42,209 bases of DNA from Acidobacteriaceae bacterium (GTDB lineage Bacteria; Acidobacteriota; Terriglobia; Terriglobales; Acidobacteriaceae). Below the pieces are notes generated by a model. That model saw nothing but the letters and a program-made list of their open reading frames with translations, was not told the DNA's origin and did not search any database. Made by a program: the position numbers and the translations under genes. The first letter of the stretch is position 1. Every line of letters begins with the position of its first letter. This document shows, in pieces, positions 7,799-17,200 of this stretch. The DNA is taken from the NCBI GenBank assembly GCA_027452125.1, contig DAIDGZ010000132.1:1-42209 (forward strand), given 5' to 3'.

Positions 7799-9937
7799 CT
7801 ACTGCTGCGAACTTCCCGGAGCGATGGCGTTTTCCTCTTTGGCCAGCTTCACGCGGGCGCTCTCCAGCTTCTTCTGCACCTTGGCCACGTCGCCGGGCTC
7901 AAAGTCTGCCGGCGAGGACTTGGCATACTCGTCCATGGAGAGCTGCCACTGCGCCACGGCCAGGCGGATGCGTCCCGTCTTCTCGTACAGGTCGCCCAGA
8001 TGCATGTGCACGGTGGGGTCGGTCTGGTCGCGCTCCACGGCCGAGCGCAGATTGTCCTCAGCCAGTTCGTACTGGCCCATCTTGAAGTACACCCAGCCCA
8101 GCGAGTCCAGGTAGGCTCCGTTCATGGGATCGAGTTGAACGGCCTTGCGGATCAGGGTGAGCGCCTCCGGCAGGCGCGCGTTCTTGTCCGCCAGCATGTA
8201 GCCCAGGTAGTTCAGGGTCATGGCATTGTTGGGGTCCAGCGCCAGCACCTGGCGGAAGTAGCGCTCCGCCGGCTCATAGTGCTTTTGCCGCTCGGCCACC
8301 TCGCCGCGCAGGAAGAGCAGGTAAATTTTGTCATCCTGCTTGGTGGTCAGGGCCTCGGCCTTGTTCAGCGTCTCCTCGGCATCCTTCCAGCGGTGCATGC
8401 GCACGTAGATCTGGCACAGGCCGATCCACACGCTGCGGTCGCTGGGCTTGTTGGTCAGCAGCCCCTTGGCCATGGCAAGGCCTTCGTCGGTCTTGCCGCG
8501 GTCCACCAGCTCACCGGCCAGCATCATCTTCAGATCAGTGTTCTTGGGATTCGCGGCAACCGCCTGCTGCGTGACCGCAATCGCCTTGTCGTACTGCTTG
8601 GCAGAGGTGTAGGCGTCCACCTGGCCCTGATAGCCGCGCAGCGCGGAGTCGCCGCCCATGTCGATCATCTTCTGGTAGGTGGCCACAGCCAGATCGGTCT
8701 TGTTCTGCTCCACGTACACCGCGCCCAGCCGGTCCAGGAAGATGCCGCGATTGTTCTTCTCGTCGGCGGTATAGGCGCCGTTGGCGTGGGAGGTGGCATC
8801 CACCATCTGCGAGTAGGTCTGGGCGGCGTCATCGAACTGACCCAGCACATCCTGCAGCATGCCCATGTTGTAGCCGGCGGAGAGCGAAGTGGGATCGATC
8901 TTGCGGGCCTTCTGGATGGCGGTGAGCGCCTCCTGATACTTGCCCTGGCGGCGCAGAATCTCGCCAACGTGCACCAGTGCTCCCACGTTGCCGGGATCTT
9001 CCTTGCTCAACTGCTGATAGGTCTTGAGCGCGGCGTCAAGCTGATTGTCGCTGAGCTGATCCTGGCCCAGCGAGTCCAGCGCCCGCGGATCGTCGGGGTC
9101 CAGGACCAGCGCCCGCTGGTAGGCGGCAATGGCATCTTTGGGCTGCTTCAACTGGTCGTAAGCGGCGCCCAGGGCCAGCTCCATCTTGGCGGTGCGCGAG
9201 ACCTCGGGCACATCGTTGATGACCTTGGCCACGCTCTTCATGTCGTTGTTTTCCGCATAGACGCGGACCAGGTTCAGCACCACGTCTTCGGAGTCGGGCT
9301 CAATGGCCTTGGCGGCATCGAACTGCTGCGCGGCCTTCTCCGGCTGATGCTTCACAGAGTAGAGCTGCCCCAGCACCATGTGGTCCTGGATATCCTTGGG
9401 CTCCAGCGACACAATCTTTTCGAACTCGCCAATCGCCAGGTCCAGCACGTTGCCCGGAGGCGAGGTGGAGGAGACGCTGCTGTCCTGCTGGCCAAGCTGG
9501 CGCAGATAGATGCGCCCCAGCAGCTTGTGCGCGTCCAGATCGTCGGGCGCGGTCTTCACCACTGCGTGCGCCATGGCCTCGGCCTGATCGAAGCGGCCAA
9601 TCCGGTAGTAGAGATCGGCCAGCTCGTCGTTCAGTTCCGGAGAAGCCGGGTCGGCATCGAGCGCCAGCTTGTACTCCTCGATGGCCTGGGTGATCATCCC
9701 CGCGCGCCCTTCGGTCATCGCCTGATCTTCATACATTCCGGCCAAGGCGGCGTGGTAGTAAGCCACGGCCTGTTTTGACTCCTTGGGAGCCGGTGCCGGC
9801 GCAGGTGCAGTCGCCGCGCTCGCGGCACTCTTCGGCGCAGAGGAGGACTGGGCGCCTGCCGAAACCAGGGGTGCAACAGCAAGTGCGGCGGCCAGGGAGA
9901 GCCGAAAGGCGGGCGAGCAAAGCTTGGGTGTCATCAT
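7799..9937 (-). CDS. Secreted tetratricopeptide-repeat protein
   Basis: The 712-aa protein has a signal peptide (LCSPAFRLSLAAALAVAPLV, then AGAQ), an Ala/Pro/Ser-rich linker (about 33-55), and then TPR helices over almost its whole length. Repeats are seen in the pattern 'A...Y..al..dP.....l..l...' (for instance LALDADPASPELNDELADLY, VLALDPNNAMTLNYLGYMLA, VQLDPMNGAYLDSLGWVYF). TPRs are protein-binding scaffolds; an exported one probably acts at the periplasm or outer membrane. The frame is open far upstream, but GGAAG eight bases before the ATG at 9937 and the signal peptide decide the start; ATG 9934 follows directly. Specific function unknown. Confidence 0.88.
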   Translation of the reverse strand: MMTPKLCSPAFRLSLAAALAVAPLVSAGAQSSSAPKSAASAATAPAPAPAPKESKQAVAYYHAALAGMYEDQAMTEGRAGMITQAIEEYKLALDADPASPELNDELADLYYRIGRFDQAEAMAHAVVKTAPDDLDAHKLLGRIYLRQLGQQDSSVSSTSPPGNVLDLAIGEFEKIVSLEPKDIQDHMVLGQLYSVKHQPEKAAQQFDAAKAIEPDSEDVVLNLVRVYAENNDMKSVAKVINDVPEVSRTAKMELALGAAYDQLKQPKDAIAAYQRALVLDPDDPRALDSLGQDQLSDNQLDAALKTYQQLSKEDPGNVGALVHVGEILRRQGKYQEALTAIQKARKIDPTSLSAGYNMGMLQDVLGQFDDAAQTYSQMVDATSHANGAYTADEKNNRGIFLDRLGAVYVEQNKTDLAVATYQKMIDMGGDSALRGYQGQVDAYTSAKQYDKAIAVTQQAVAANPKNTDLKMMLAGELVDRGKTDEGLAMAKGLLTNKPSDRSVWIGLCQIYVRMHRWKDAEETLNKAEALTTKQDDKIYLLFLRGEVAERQKHYEPAERYFRQVLALDPNNAMTLNYLGYMLADKNARLPEALTLIRKAVQLDPMNGAYLDSLGWVYFKMGQYELAEDNLRSAVERDQTDPTVHMHLGDLYEKTGRIRLAVAQWQLSMDEYAKSSPADFEPGDVAKVQKKLESARVKLAKEENAIAPGSSQQ

Positions 9938-10145
9938 GAATAAAACTTCCATGCCGCGTGAGCCGGTTGGACGGGGAAGAAACCGTTCCGGTAAGCCCAG
10001 AGAGCGGCGCCGACAGAGGGTTAACCAACTCTGCCTCTTGTACAGACGATTGTACTCGCCATTCGTCGCGGCCCGGGAACGGGGCCGGGGATTTTGCCCG
10101 GCACATCCCGCGCAAACCCTGCCCAAACATCCTGCCCTGTGAAAC

Positions 10146-12374
10146 TTATCCGCGTGCGGCCTGGGCCGCGCCGGGCAGCCATCCGTGCTGGCGCAGCCGG
10201 CCCAGCTGGCGGTGCAATATGTCGATCTGGCGCTCCAGCCGCTCCAACTGGCGCTCGCCCGGATGCTCGAGCGGCGGGTAGACGGCAGCGGGCAGAGCAT
10301 CGGCCGCCTGCGGCCATTCCGGCGCGGCAACCGCTCCTTCCGGCGAGATCTGCGTCTCCAGCCACTCCAGCCGGCGACCCAGCAGGCTCAGCCGCTGCTG
10401 CACCGCGGCAGACTGCTTCCACTCCCAGTCGCCGCCCAGCGCGGCCAGCGCCGTAACTCCCTGCGCAAAGCGGCGCAGATAGGTGACAAACGCCGGGACA
10501 AACTGGGCAAAGGGCCAGCGGCGCGGCCAGCTCTCCGCCAGCAGGCGATCCAGCGACTCCTCCGTATCGTTGTGGGCCAGGCCGGCGGCGCGCCGGGCAT
10601 GCGCCAGCAGCCGCGAAGAGCCCGTGCCCGCCCGCCAAGCCTCGCTCAACTGCGCCAGGTAGCGCCGATCGGCAACCACGCTGGCCCGCGGATACTCCGG
10701 CGCGCGGTCGCGCTCGTAGGCGGGAAAGAGAAACTGCATGGCAGCCACCGAGAGCGCGGCGCCCACAATCGTGTTGATCACGCGCACCAGCGCCAGTTGC
10801 CAGTCACCGGAGTAGGGCAGCCAGGCCAGCACGAAGGTTGGCGTCAAGAAGAAGACAAAAACGGCATAACTCACCGGCATAAACGCCAGCGACAGCAGCG
10901 CCAGCGGGAACAGCACTGCGACGATCGCCAGCTGGGCATGCAGGGCAAAGGCCAGCACCGCCGCCAGGATGCCGCCGGCCACCGTGCCGCCCACGCGCTG
11001 CATGCCGCGGCGCAGCGTGCCCGAGACGTGCGGCTGGGCCACGATGATGGAGGTAAGCAGCAGCCAGTAGCCATGGTCGATATGCAGCAGGAGGATCATG
11101 GCTGTCTCAAACGAGCACACCAGCGCCACCCGCACCGCGTGGCGCAGCAGCAGCGAGCGCAGCGTGAAGCTGGCCGCCAGCTGATCCAGGCTCCAGCGCT
11201 GCCGCAACTCGTCCAACCGCTCGTACACATAGGCAAAGTGGCTCATGGAGGCGGCTTTGGGCCGCGGCTTTCCCAGGATGGGGGCCTTGCCCAGCCGCAG
11301 CAGCGCGGCGCTCTCAATTGACGTCTCCAGCAGCCCGGCAGCCTCGGCAATCTGCGTCAGCAGAAAATGCCCGGTGGCATCCGCAGGGTCCAGGCAGCCG
11401 CCAATGTATGCGGGCAGGCGATCCATCTCGCGCCGCTTGGCCCGGGCGTGGGCTACGGTCAGGTTGCGAGTGCGTTGCAGCAGCGAGGCAATCCACGTCT
11501 CCGCGTGGCGCAGGTCGGCCATGGCGGAAAGGCTGCGATCCAGGCAGCCGGAGCCCGCGGGATCGGCAGCGTGCAGCTCAAAGTGCTCGGCCAGGGCGAT
11601 GGTGCGGGCAATCAGCAGATCGGCGTTCTCCAGCAGCACCACCAGCTGACGCCCCTGCGCGGTGTCTGCCTGGCGGGTGGCGCGCATGTTGGCGATGGCC
11701 TGCCAGCCCTGCTCCATGGCGCGGCGCACACGATACTGATGATGCTGGGCAAGCCGGTGCCACAGCACCACCGGCTGCTGCGGCCGCCCGGCCAGTTCGG
11801 CAATGGAGGCCATGAACGAGGCCAGTTCGCTATAGCAGCCTGCAACCGCCGCGCGCGCCGGCCGGTAGGCGTCCAGCGGCCACAGAAAAAGCGAGAGCGC
11901 CGCCGCCCAGGCCCCGCCCGCCAGCAGCAGTAGTCCGCGATGCAGCGCCTCCTGCCACGTGGCAAGCGGCGCGCCGATGCCGCAGAAGTAGATGACCTGC
12001 ACCAGGATGCCCGTCGAAGCAAACGGCTGCCCCAGCACCGCCAGATAGCTCCACAGGAAGCAGAAGGCCAGCGTGAGCGGGACCGCCCAGTGCAGGCTGT
12101 TGCCCGCCAGCGAGCCCAGAAAAAGCCCCGAGGCGCCGCCCAGCGAAACCGTCGCCAGACTGGCCAGCCGCGTGCGATAGGGTCCGCCCGCATCGGCAAT
12201 CACCGCCTCGTAGCCGCCCAGCGCCGCCCAGCCCAGGCCGGCGATGCCCGCCAAATCGCCCAGCAGCATGGGCGCGCACAAGGCCACTGCGGCGCGCAGG
12301 CCGCGCAGCCAGTCCATGCGGCGCACCATCCCTGCGATGCGGCTGCGCACGCGCGGGGTGGACTGGGTCGCCAT
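10146..12374 (-). CDS. FUSC-family inner-membrane transporter
   Basis: The 742-aa protein has the two-part FUSC layout seen in fusaric acid resistance and aromatic-acid efflux proteins. A first hydrophobic bundle spans about residues 25-160 (GLRAAVALCAPMLLGDLAG at its start). A long soluble helical region with many Arg/Glu/His follows, then a second bundle (about 405-545) with HGYWLLLTSIIVAQPHVSGT, the usual FUSC 'W..lt..iv..p...at..r...R..GT..G' motif. A cytoplasmic C-terminal tail of helices (LERQIDILHRQLGRLRQH) may be coiled coil. No membrane-fusion protein or outer-membrane channel is adjacent, so partner and substrate are unknown. ATG at 12374. Confidence 0.88.
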   Translation of the reverse strand: MATQSTPRVRSRIAGMVRRMDWLRGLRAAVALCAPMLLGDLAGIAGLGWAALGGYEAVIADAGGPYRTRLASLATVSLGGASGLFLGSLAGNSLHWAVPLTLAFCFLWSYLAVLGQPFASTGILVQVIYFCGIGAPLATWQEALHRGLLLLAGGAWAAALSLFLWPLDAYRPARAAVAGCYSELASFMASIAELAGRPQQPVVLWHRLAQHHQYRVRRAMEQGWQAIANMRATRQADTAQGRQLVVLLENADLLIARTIALAEHFELHAADPAGSGCLDRSLSAMADLRHAETWIASLLQRTRNLTVAHARAKRREMDRLPAYIGGCLDPADATGHFLLTQIAEAAGLLETSIESAALLRLGKAPILGKPRPKAASMSHFAYVYERLDELRQRWSLDQLAASFTLRSLLLRHAVRVALVCSFETAMILLLHIDHGYWLLLTSIIVAQPHVSGTLRRGMQRVGGTVAGGILAAVLAFALHAQLAIVAVLFPLALLSLAFMPVSYAVFVFFLTPTFVLAWLPYSGDWQLALVRVINTIVGAALSVAAMQFLFPAYERDRAPEYPRASVVADRRYLAQLSEAWRAGTGSSRLLAHARRAAGLAHNDTEESLDRLLAESWPRRWPFAQFVPAFVTYLRRFAQGVTALAALGGDWEWKQSAAVQQRLSLLGRRLEWLETQISPEGAVAAPEWPQAADALPAAVYPPLEHPGERQLERLERQIDILHRQLGRLRQHGWLPGAAQAARG

Positions 12375-12489
12375 GGGCTTATTACATCATTTGCGGCGTC
12401 TTGTGCGGCAGTTGCGCATCCTCCCATCCCGGGCTCAATCGGGGGTAGGATGAGGACACAACCAGACCTTCCACGTGGAGGTGTTCGCC

Positions 12490-12711
12490 ATGAAAACCCT
12501 CGCAATCACCCTGCCCGATCAACTGGCGCAGGAGGCGGAACGCGCCGGCCTGCTCTCCGCCGAGTCGCTGGAGAACCTGCTGCGGGAGCGGCTGCGGATG
12601 CTGCAGAAGGACGCGCCGCTCACCGATGTCGCGGAAGAGGTCTCTCCGGAGACCATGACCGATGAGGTGCGGGCGATTCAGCAGGAACAGCACGCCGGAC
12701 GCGCGCTGTGA
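12490..12711 (+). CDS. Orphan ribbon-helix-helix-like antitoxin
   Basis: This 73-aa protein starts LAITLPDQLAQEAERAGLLS and goes on ESLENLLRERLR. That is the ribbon-helix-helix-like N-terminus of small antitoxins paired with PIN-family toxins. The C-terminal half (MTDEVRAIQQEQHAGRAL) is the charged toxin-binding tail of this group. GGAGG at 12477-12481, eight bases before the ATG at 12490, fixes the start. The expected PIN toxin gene is missing: a GTG overlapping the stop codon opens only four codons (see the next entry). Function as an antitoxin is inferred; it may now serve only as a DNA-binding protein or neutralise a toxin elsewhere. Confidence 0.7.
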   Translation: MKTLAITLPDQLAQEAERAGLLSAESLENLLRERLRMLQKDAPLTDVAEEVSPETMTDEVRAIQQEQHAGRAL

Positions 12712-12722
12712 GGATCATCTGA
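12708..12722 (+). pseudogene. Four-codon remnant of a lost PIN toxin start
   Basis: GTG AGG ATC ATC TGA overlaps the antitoxin stop in the GTGA arrangement. It reads (M)RII-stop. PIN toxins paired with this class of antitoxin usually begin MRI(I/V)(L/I)DTN, so the four codons match the start of the expected toxin, which then breaks off. The 50 bp up to the next gene show no further PIN residues. I infer deletion of the toxin; a match of four codons could be accidental. Confidence 0.35.
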
Positions 12723-12772
12723 ACCGGACGGGCAGGGATGGAGGGCCCGCAGACCTGGAGCAGGCCAGCGCG

Positions 12773-13120
12773 TTACCGCGTGGCCGTGGCGGCAAACTTC
12801 TTCACCATCGCCAGCAGCAGCTTGCGGTCGCTCTCGTTGAGCGTGGAGGAGTAGCGCCGGATCTGCGTGAGGAAGCGCAGCTCCTCGTCGGAGATCTTCT
12901 GCGTGTTGAACTGCTTGCCCAACGAATCATCGGCAAAGAACTGGGCAATCGGCAGGTCCAGGGCATCGGCAATCTTGGCCAGCGTATCCAGCGAGGGAAC
13001 GGTATGGCCATTCTCGACGCGCGACAGATAACACCGCAGCAGCCCGGTCTTCTTCTCGATGTCTCCCTGCGAGAGCCCCTTTTGCAGACGATAGGCGCGG
13101 ATTGTCGTACCGATCTTCAT
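12773..13120 (-). CDS. XRE-family helix-turn-helix regulator
   Basis: The 115-aa protein has a classic lambda-repressor-like HTH in its first 65 residues: IGTTIRAYRLQKGLSQGDIE, then YLSRVENGHTVPSLDTLAKI, then ADALDLPIAQFF. The C-terminal half is helical and charged (ISDEELRFLTQIRRYSSTLN) and ends in a conserved-looking helix, DRKLLLAMVKKFAA, perhaps for dimerisation. ATG 13120 gives the common family start; ATG 13132 (adding MGTT) is equally possible because GGGGGG sits beside it. It is a DNA-binding regulator of unknown target. It converges on the orphan antitoxin, and a possible operator lies at 13164-13187. Confidence 0.88.
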   Translation of the reverse strand: MKIGTTIRAYRLQKGLSQGDIEKKTGLLRCYLSRVENGHTVPSLDTLAKIADALDLPIAQFFADDSLGKQFNTQKISDEELRFLTQIRRYSSTLNESDRKLLLAMVKKFAATATR

Positions 13121-13163
13121 AGTTGTGCCCATCCCCCCTGTCGTCCTGGAACCAAATCTGCTC

Positions 13164-13187
13164 GTCAGACAACGGGACACTGTTGAC
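13164..13187. promoter_or_regulatory. Imperfect palindrome upstream of the XRE gene
   Basis: GTCAgACA, nine bases, then TGTTGAC form two arms that match exactly (GTCA-ACA/TGTTGAC) if one G is looped out. The site lies 44-67 bp upstream of the XRE start at 13120, where an autoregulatory operator would be expected. Support is only by position and symmetry. Confidence 0.3.
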
Positions 13188-13275
13188 TCAAGGGTTAACA
13201 CGCCAGATTAAGGTTTGCAAGAAAGATTCTCTCCCTGTTCCTATTACTATGGTCATTCTCCGGGTGATCAGTTTG

Positions 13276-14028
13276 CTACTGTTTCAACTCAGCGGCCAGA
13301 AAGCGGTCAATCCGGGACAGCGCATCGGCTGCGTCCGCGGGGCGATAGCCGCCTTTGTTGTTGGGGTTTTCGAAGGCATGTCCGGCGTCGGGATAGATCT
13401 TCACATCCACCGGCTTGCCCAGGCCGCGCATGGCCTCGGCAAAGGCATGCACGGAGGCGGGAGGAATGCCCATATCCTGCCCGCCGAAGTTGCCCAGCAC
13501 CGTGGCATGGATGCGCTCCAGCGCCGCCTTGTCGGTCGGCAAAGCGCCATAATTCACGGCAACCGCGCGCAGCGTGGGCGAGGCCACGGCTAACTGGATC
13601 GCATAGCCGCCGCCCATGCACCAGCCCACCGCTCCGATGCGTTGCGGATTCACGTCGCTGCGTTTGGCCAGCCAGTCCACGGCCGAAGTCAGGTCGCGCA
13701 CGCCCTGGTCCTGCGGCAGGCCGCGAGAGAGCTCATGCGCCAGCTCCATGGTGGTAGCCACGCGGCCGTGATAGAGATCCACGGCCAGGGTCACGTAGCC
13801 CTGCGCGGCGTAGCCGGCGGCCTCGTGCTTGATCCAGTCGTTCAGCCCCCACCACTCGTGAACCACCACCAGGGCCGGGTGCGGACCGGCGCCATGCGGC
13901 AGATAGAGCAGTCCCTGCCCGGTGGAGTCGCCGCTGGGAAAGGTCACCGGCTGCTGCGCACGACTGCCCAGCGCACACAGGCCGAACGACAACGCGATAA
14001 GACACAGCAGAAGGCGATGCAGCTTCAT
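13276..14028 (-). CDS. Exported dienelactone-hydrolase-family protein
   Basis: The 250-aa alpha/beta hydrolase carries a signal peptide (MKLHRLLLCLIALSFGLCAL, cleavage near GSRAQ). The dienelactone hydrolase triad is complete: nucleophile Cys137 in GAVGWCMGGGY, Asp185 in FGGQDMGIP and His217 in YPDAGHAF. Glu58 in VVVHEWWGL is the residue that controls the Cys in the classic enzyme. Members hydrolyse cyclic ester lactones or other small esters; the exported form suggests a periplasmic esterase with unknown substrate. It is divergent from the TonB-dependent receptor gene. Confidence 0.9.
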   Translation of the reverse strand: MKLHRLLLCLIALSFGLCALGSRAQQPVTFPSGDSTGQGLLYLPHGAGPHPALVVVHEWWGLNDWIKHEAAGYAAQGYVTLAVDLYHGRVATTMELAHELSRGLPQDQGVRDLTSAVDWLAKRSDVNPQRIGAVGWCMGGGYAIQLAVASPTLRAVAVNYGALPTDKAALERIHATVLGNFGGQDMGIPPASVHAFAEAMRGLGKPVDVKIYPDAGHAFENPNNKGGYRPADAADALSRIDRFLAAELKQ

Positions 14029-14082
14029 CTGAAAAGCTCCCTGGCAGAGATGGCCGGCCCGCGGCAGAATGCAAACCTAGCG

Positions 14083-14111
14083 ATTATGGTCGAGCGCAGC
14101 GGAATTTGCCA
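14083..14111 (-). promoter_or_regulatory. Possible promoter of the dienelactone hydrolase gene
   Basis: On the minus strand TGGCAA (14111-14106) and CATAAT (14088-14083) are separated by 17 bp, which would start transcription near 14076, about 48 nt before the gene. The -35 match is poor (3 of 6), so this is tentative. The rest of the 14029-14249 divergent region holds a 12-bp palindrome, AGAGCGCGCTCT (14197-14208), of unclear meaning. Confidence 0.3.
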
Positions 14112-14249
14112 GCACAGCTTCAAACCCGGCGAACAAATTTCTCCTGCCCGGTGCGCACACTCACAACGCATGCTTCCGCCACTCTCGTAAACCTTCAGAG
14201 CGCGCTCTCCGTCAGATTGAACAAGAGCGGATGATGACAGGGAGATTAC

Positions 14250-17200
14250 ATGCGGAAGGCAGTACAGCTGTGCGCGGTGGTAGCAGGGATTCTCGCGGCC
14301 GGGAGCATGGCTGCTTCAGGACAGGCTGCGACGCCGGCTGTGGCCGCGCCAAACCCGGGCGTCTCCCAGGCCGCTGCTGCCGGCGGCCATCTGTATGGCG
14401 TAGTGAAGTCCGGCACGATTCCCCTGCCCGGTGTGACGGTGATCGCCGAGAATACCCTCACCGGCAAGCGCTACTCCACCACCACGGATATCAACGGCGC
14501 CTGGTCCATGCGCATACCGCAGGATGGCCGCTACGTGGTGCGCACTGACTTTGCCGCGTTCAGCGGAGCGTCCCAGGAAACACTGCTGAACGCCGGCAGC
14601 CGCGACCACGCGCTCAACTTCGAGCTCATGCTGGCCTCGCGCGCGGCGGCGCAAGAGCAGCAGCAGGCCCGGCAGCAAAGCGGCGGCACGGGCAGCCGGA
14701 GCGTTCAACAACTGGCCGACGGCGGCGCCGAAAGTCTGAGCCTGATGAGCGAACTGAGCGCGGGCACCGACACCAGCACGGGCGAGACTGGCTCCAGCGG
14801 CGCGGCGCTGCCCTCCATCGCCGGCAACTCCGACTTCAGCGACGAGTCGGTGGCCATCACCGGGCAGTCTGGCCAGGTGAGCCCCATGGCCGGAATGGAC
14901 ATGGACGAGCTGCGCCAGCGCATGGAAGAGATGCGCGCCCAGAACGGCGGGCAAGATGGCTCGGGGCGCGCCGGACTGTTTGGCGGCGGACCCGGAGGCG
15001 GCGGCTTTGGCGGGCCGTTCATGATGGGCGGCGGCGGCTTCGGACGCGGCGGCGGCGGCTTTGGCGGTCGGCGCAACTTCCGCGGCTTCAATCCCGGCCA
15101 GCCCCACGGCGCGGTCTTCTGGACCGGAAGCAACTCCGGCCTGAACGCGCAGCCCTTTGCCCTGCGCGGGCAGTCGCAGTCGCAGCCTGCCTCAGGCACA
15201 AACCGCTTCGGCATCACCTTCATCAGCGCGCCTTATCTGCCGGGGCTCACCCAGCCCAGCGGCAAGGACACGATCTTCCTCACGCTCTCCGGCCAGCGCA
15301 GCTCCAATCCGCTGGATGAGTACGCCACCGTGCCCACCAGCGCGGAGCGCGGCGGCGACTTCTCTGCCACCGGACTGCCCAGGATCTACGATCCGGCCAC
15401 GCAGCAGCAGTTTGTCTCCAACGGAATTGCCAACGTGATTCCCGCCACGCGCATTGCCGCGCAGGCGCGGGCCCTGCTCCAGTACTTTCCCGCGCCCAAC
15501 CTGCCGGGGACGGTGCAGAACTATCACCTGCTGACGACGGCACAGTCCAACAGCACACAGGCCGGCTTCCGCTACATGCGCAGCCTGGGCAAGAATGCGA
15601 CGCTGGGCGGCGGACGCCGCGGCTTCGGCGGCTTTGGCGGGCGCGGCGGACAGAACACCGGGCTGCGGCAAAGCATCAACTTCAACTACAACTGGGCCCA
15701 CTCCGCCGCCGACAACGTCAACATCTTTCCCGCGCTGGGCGGCAAGACCGCCACCAACAGCTACTCGCTGCAGGCCGGCTACACCGTGGGCTACAACCGC
15801 TTCACCAATATCTTCAACGTCAACTGGAACCGCAGCGACAGCCAGGCGCGCAACTTCTTTACAGACACCACCGACATTGCCACGCAGATTGGCGTGCTCG
15901 GCCCCGGCAACACTGCGCTTAACTCCAGCCCGCTCAACTATGGCCTGCCCAACGTCACGCTGAGCACCATCACCGGCCTGAGCCAGCGCCAGCCCAGCCT
16001 GTCGCTCTCGCAGACCATCGCCGTCTCGGAGATCGCGGTCTGGCGCAAGGGCAAGCACAACCTGCGCATCGGCGGCGACTACCGGCGCGTGCATCGCGAC
16101 TTTCTGGGCGGCTCCAACGCCACCGGCACCTTTACCTTCACCGGCCTGTTCACGGAAGACAGCCAGCAGGCGCCGAATACCGGCTCGCCCATCGCCGATC
16201 TTCTGCTCGGCCTGCCCCAGTCCACCTCCATTGACTCCTCCGCGGCCAAGAGCTATCTGCGCGAGAATGTGCTGGACGCTTACGCCATGGACGACTGGCG
16301 CGTGCGCTCTGACCTGACGCTCAACTACGGCATTCGCTACGAGTACTTCGCGCCGTACACGGAAAAGTACGGGCATCTGGCGTTTGTTGACACCAATCCC
16401 GCGCAAGGCTTCACCCAGCTTGCCGAGGTGCAGGCTGGCGGCTTGGGCCCGTTCAGCGGGCATCTGCCGGACTCACTGGTCTTCCCCTATCACAAGGCCT
16501 TTGCGCCGCGGCTCGGATTCGCCTGGCGCGTGCCCAGGCTCAAGCAGACCGTGCTGCGCGCCGGCTACGGCATGAACTTTACGACGGGCGCCTACTCCAC
16601 CTTTGCCAACACCATGGCGCACCAGCCGCCCTTTGCCAACGAGCAGAGCAACCAGGAGGCCACCGCGCAGGGCCAGCCCAGCTCTGCCTGTGCGCGCACG
16701 CCCGGCGCAAGCTGCCTCACCCTGGCCAACGGATTCCCCGCGCCAGACACGCTGGGCAACTACGCCGTCAATCCCCACTATCCCCTGCCCTACGTACAGG
16801 TGTGGAATGTGGACCTGCAACGCACCCTGCCCTGGGGCATTGTGATGAACCTGGGCTACAACGGCTCGCGCGGCAGCAACCTGGACACGGTGAGCGCCCC
16901 GCGCGCCACGCCCAGCAGCCCCGGCACCGATCCGCTGAATGACATCTTTCGCTATGAGCAGGCGGTGGCCTTCTCGCGCTTTAACGCCGGCACGGTGCGC
17001 CTGAACAAGCGGCTCAGCGGCGGCATCGCCGTAGGCGCCAACTACCAGTACGCGCACTCGATTGACGATGCCGGCGCGCTGGGCAGCGTGGGCGGCGTGG
17101 GCGTGCAGAACTGGCAGGACGTGCGCGGCGAAGAGGGCAACTCCAGCATCGACGTGCGGCATCGCGTCAACGGCAACTACCTGATCGAGCTGCCCTTCGG

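Noticed and set aside
8000..9778. Plus-strand open frame over the TPR gene
   Set aside because: Composition is Val/Leu/Gly/His-rich without domains, while the minus strand has a signal peptide, TPRs, a ribosome binding site and a terminator.
14197..14208. Perfect palindrome AGAGCGCGCTCT as an operator
   Set aside because: A 12-bp GC-rich palindrome is expected several times by chance in a window of this size, and no second copy or partner site is present.
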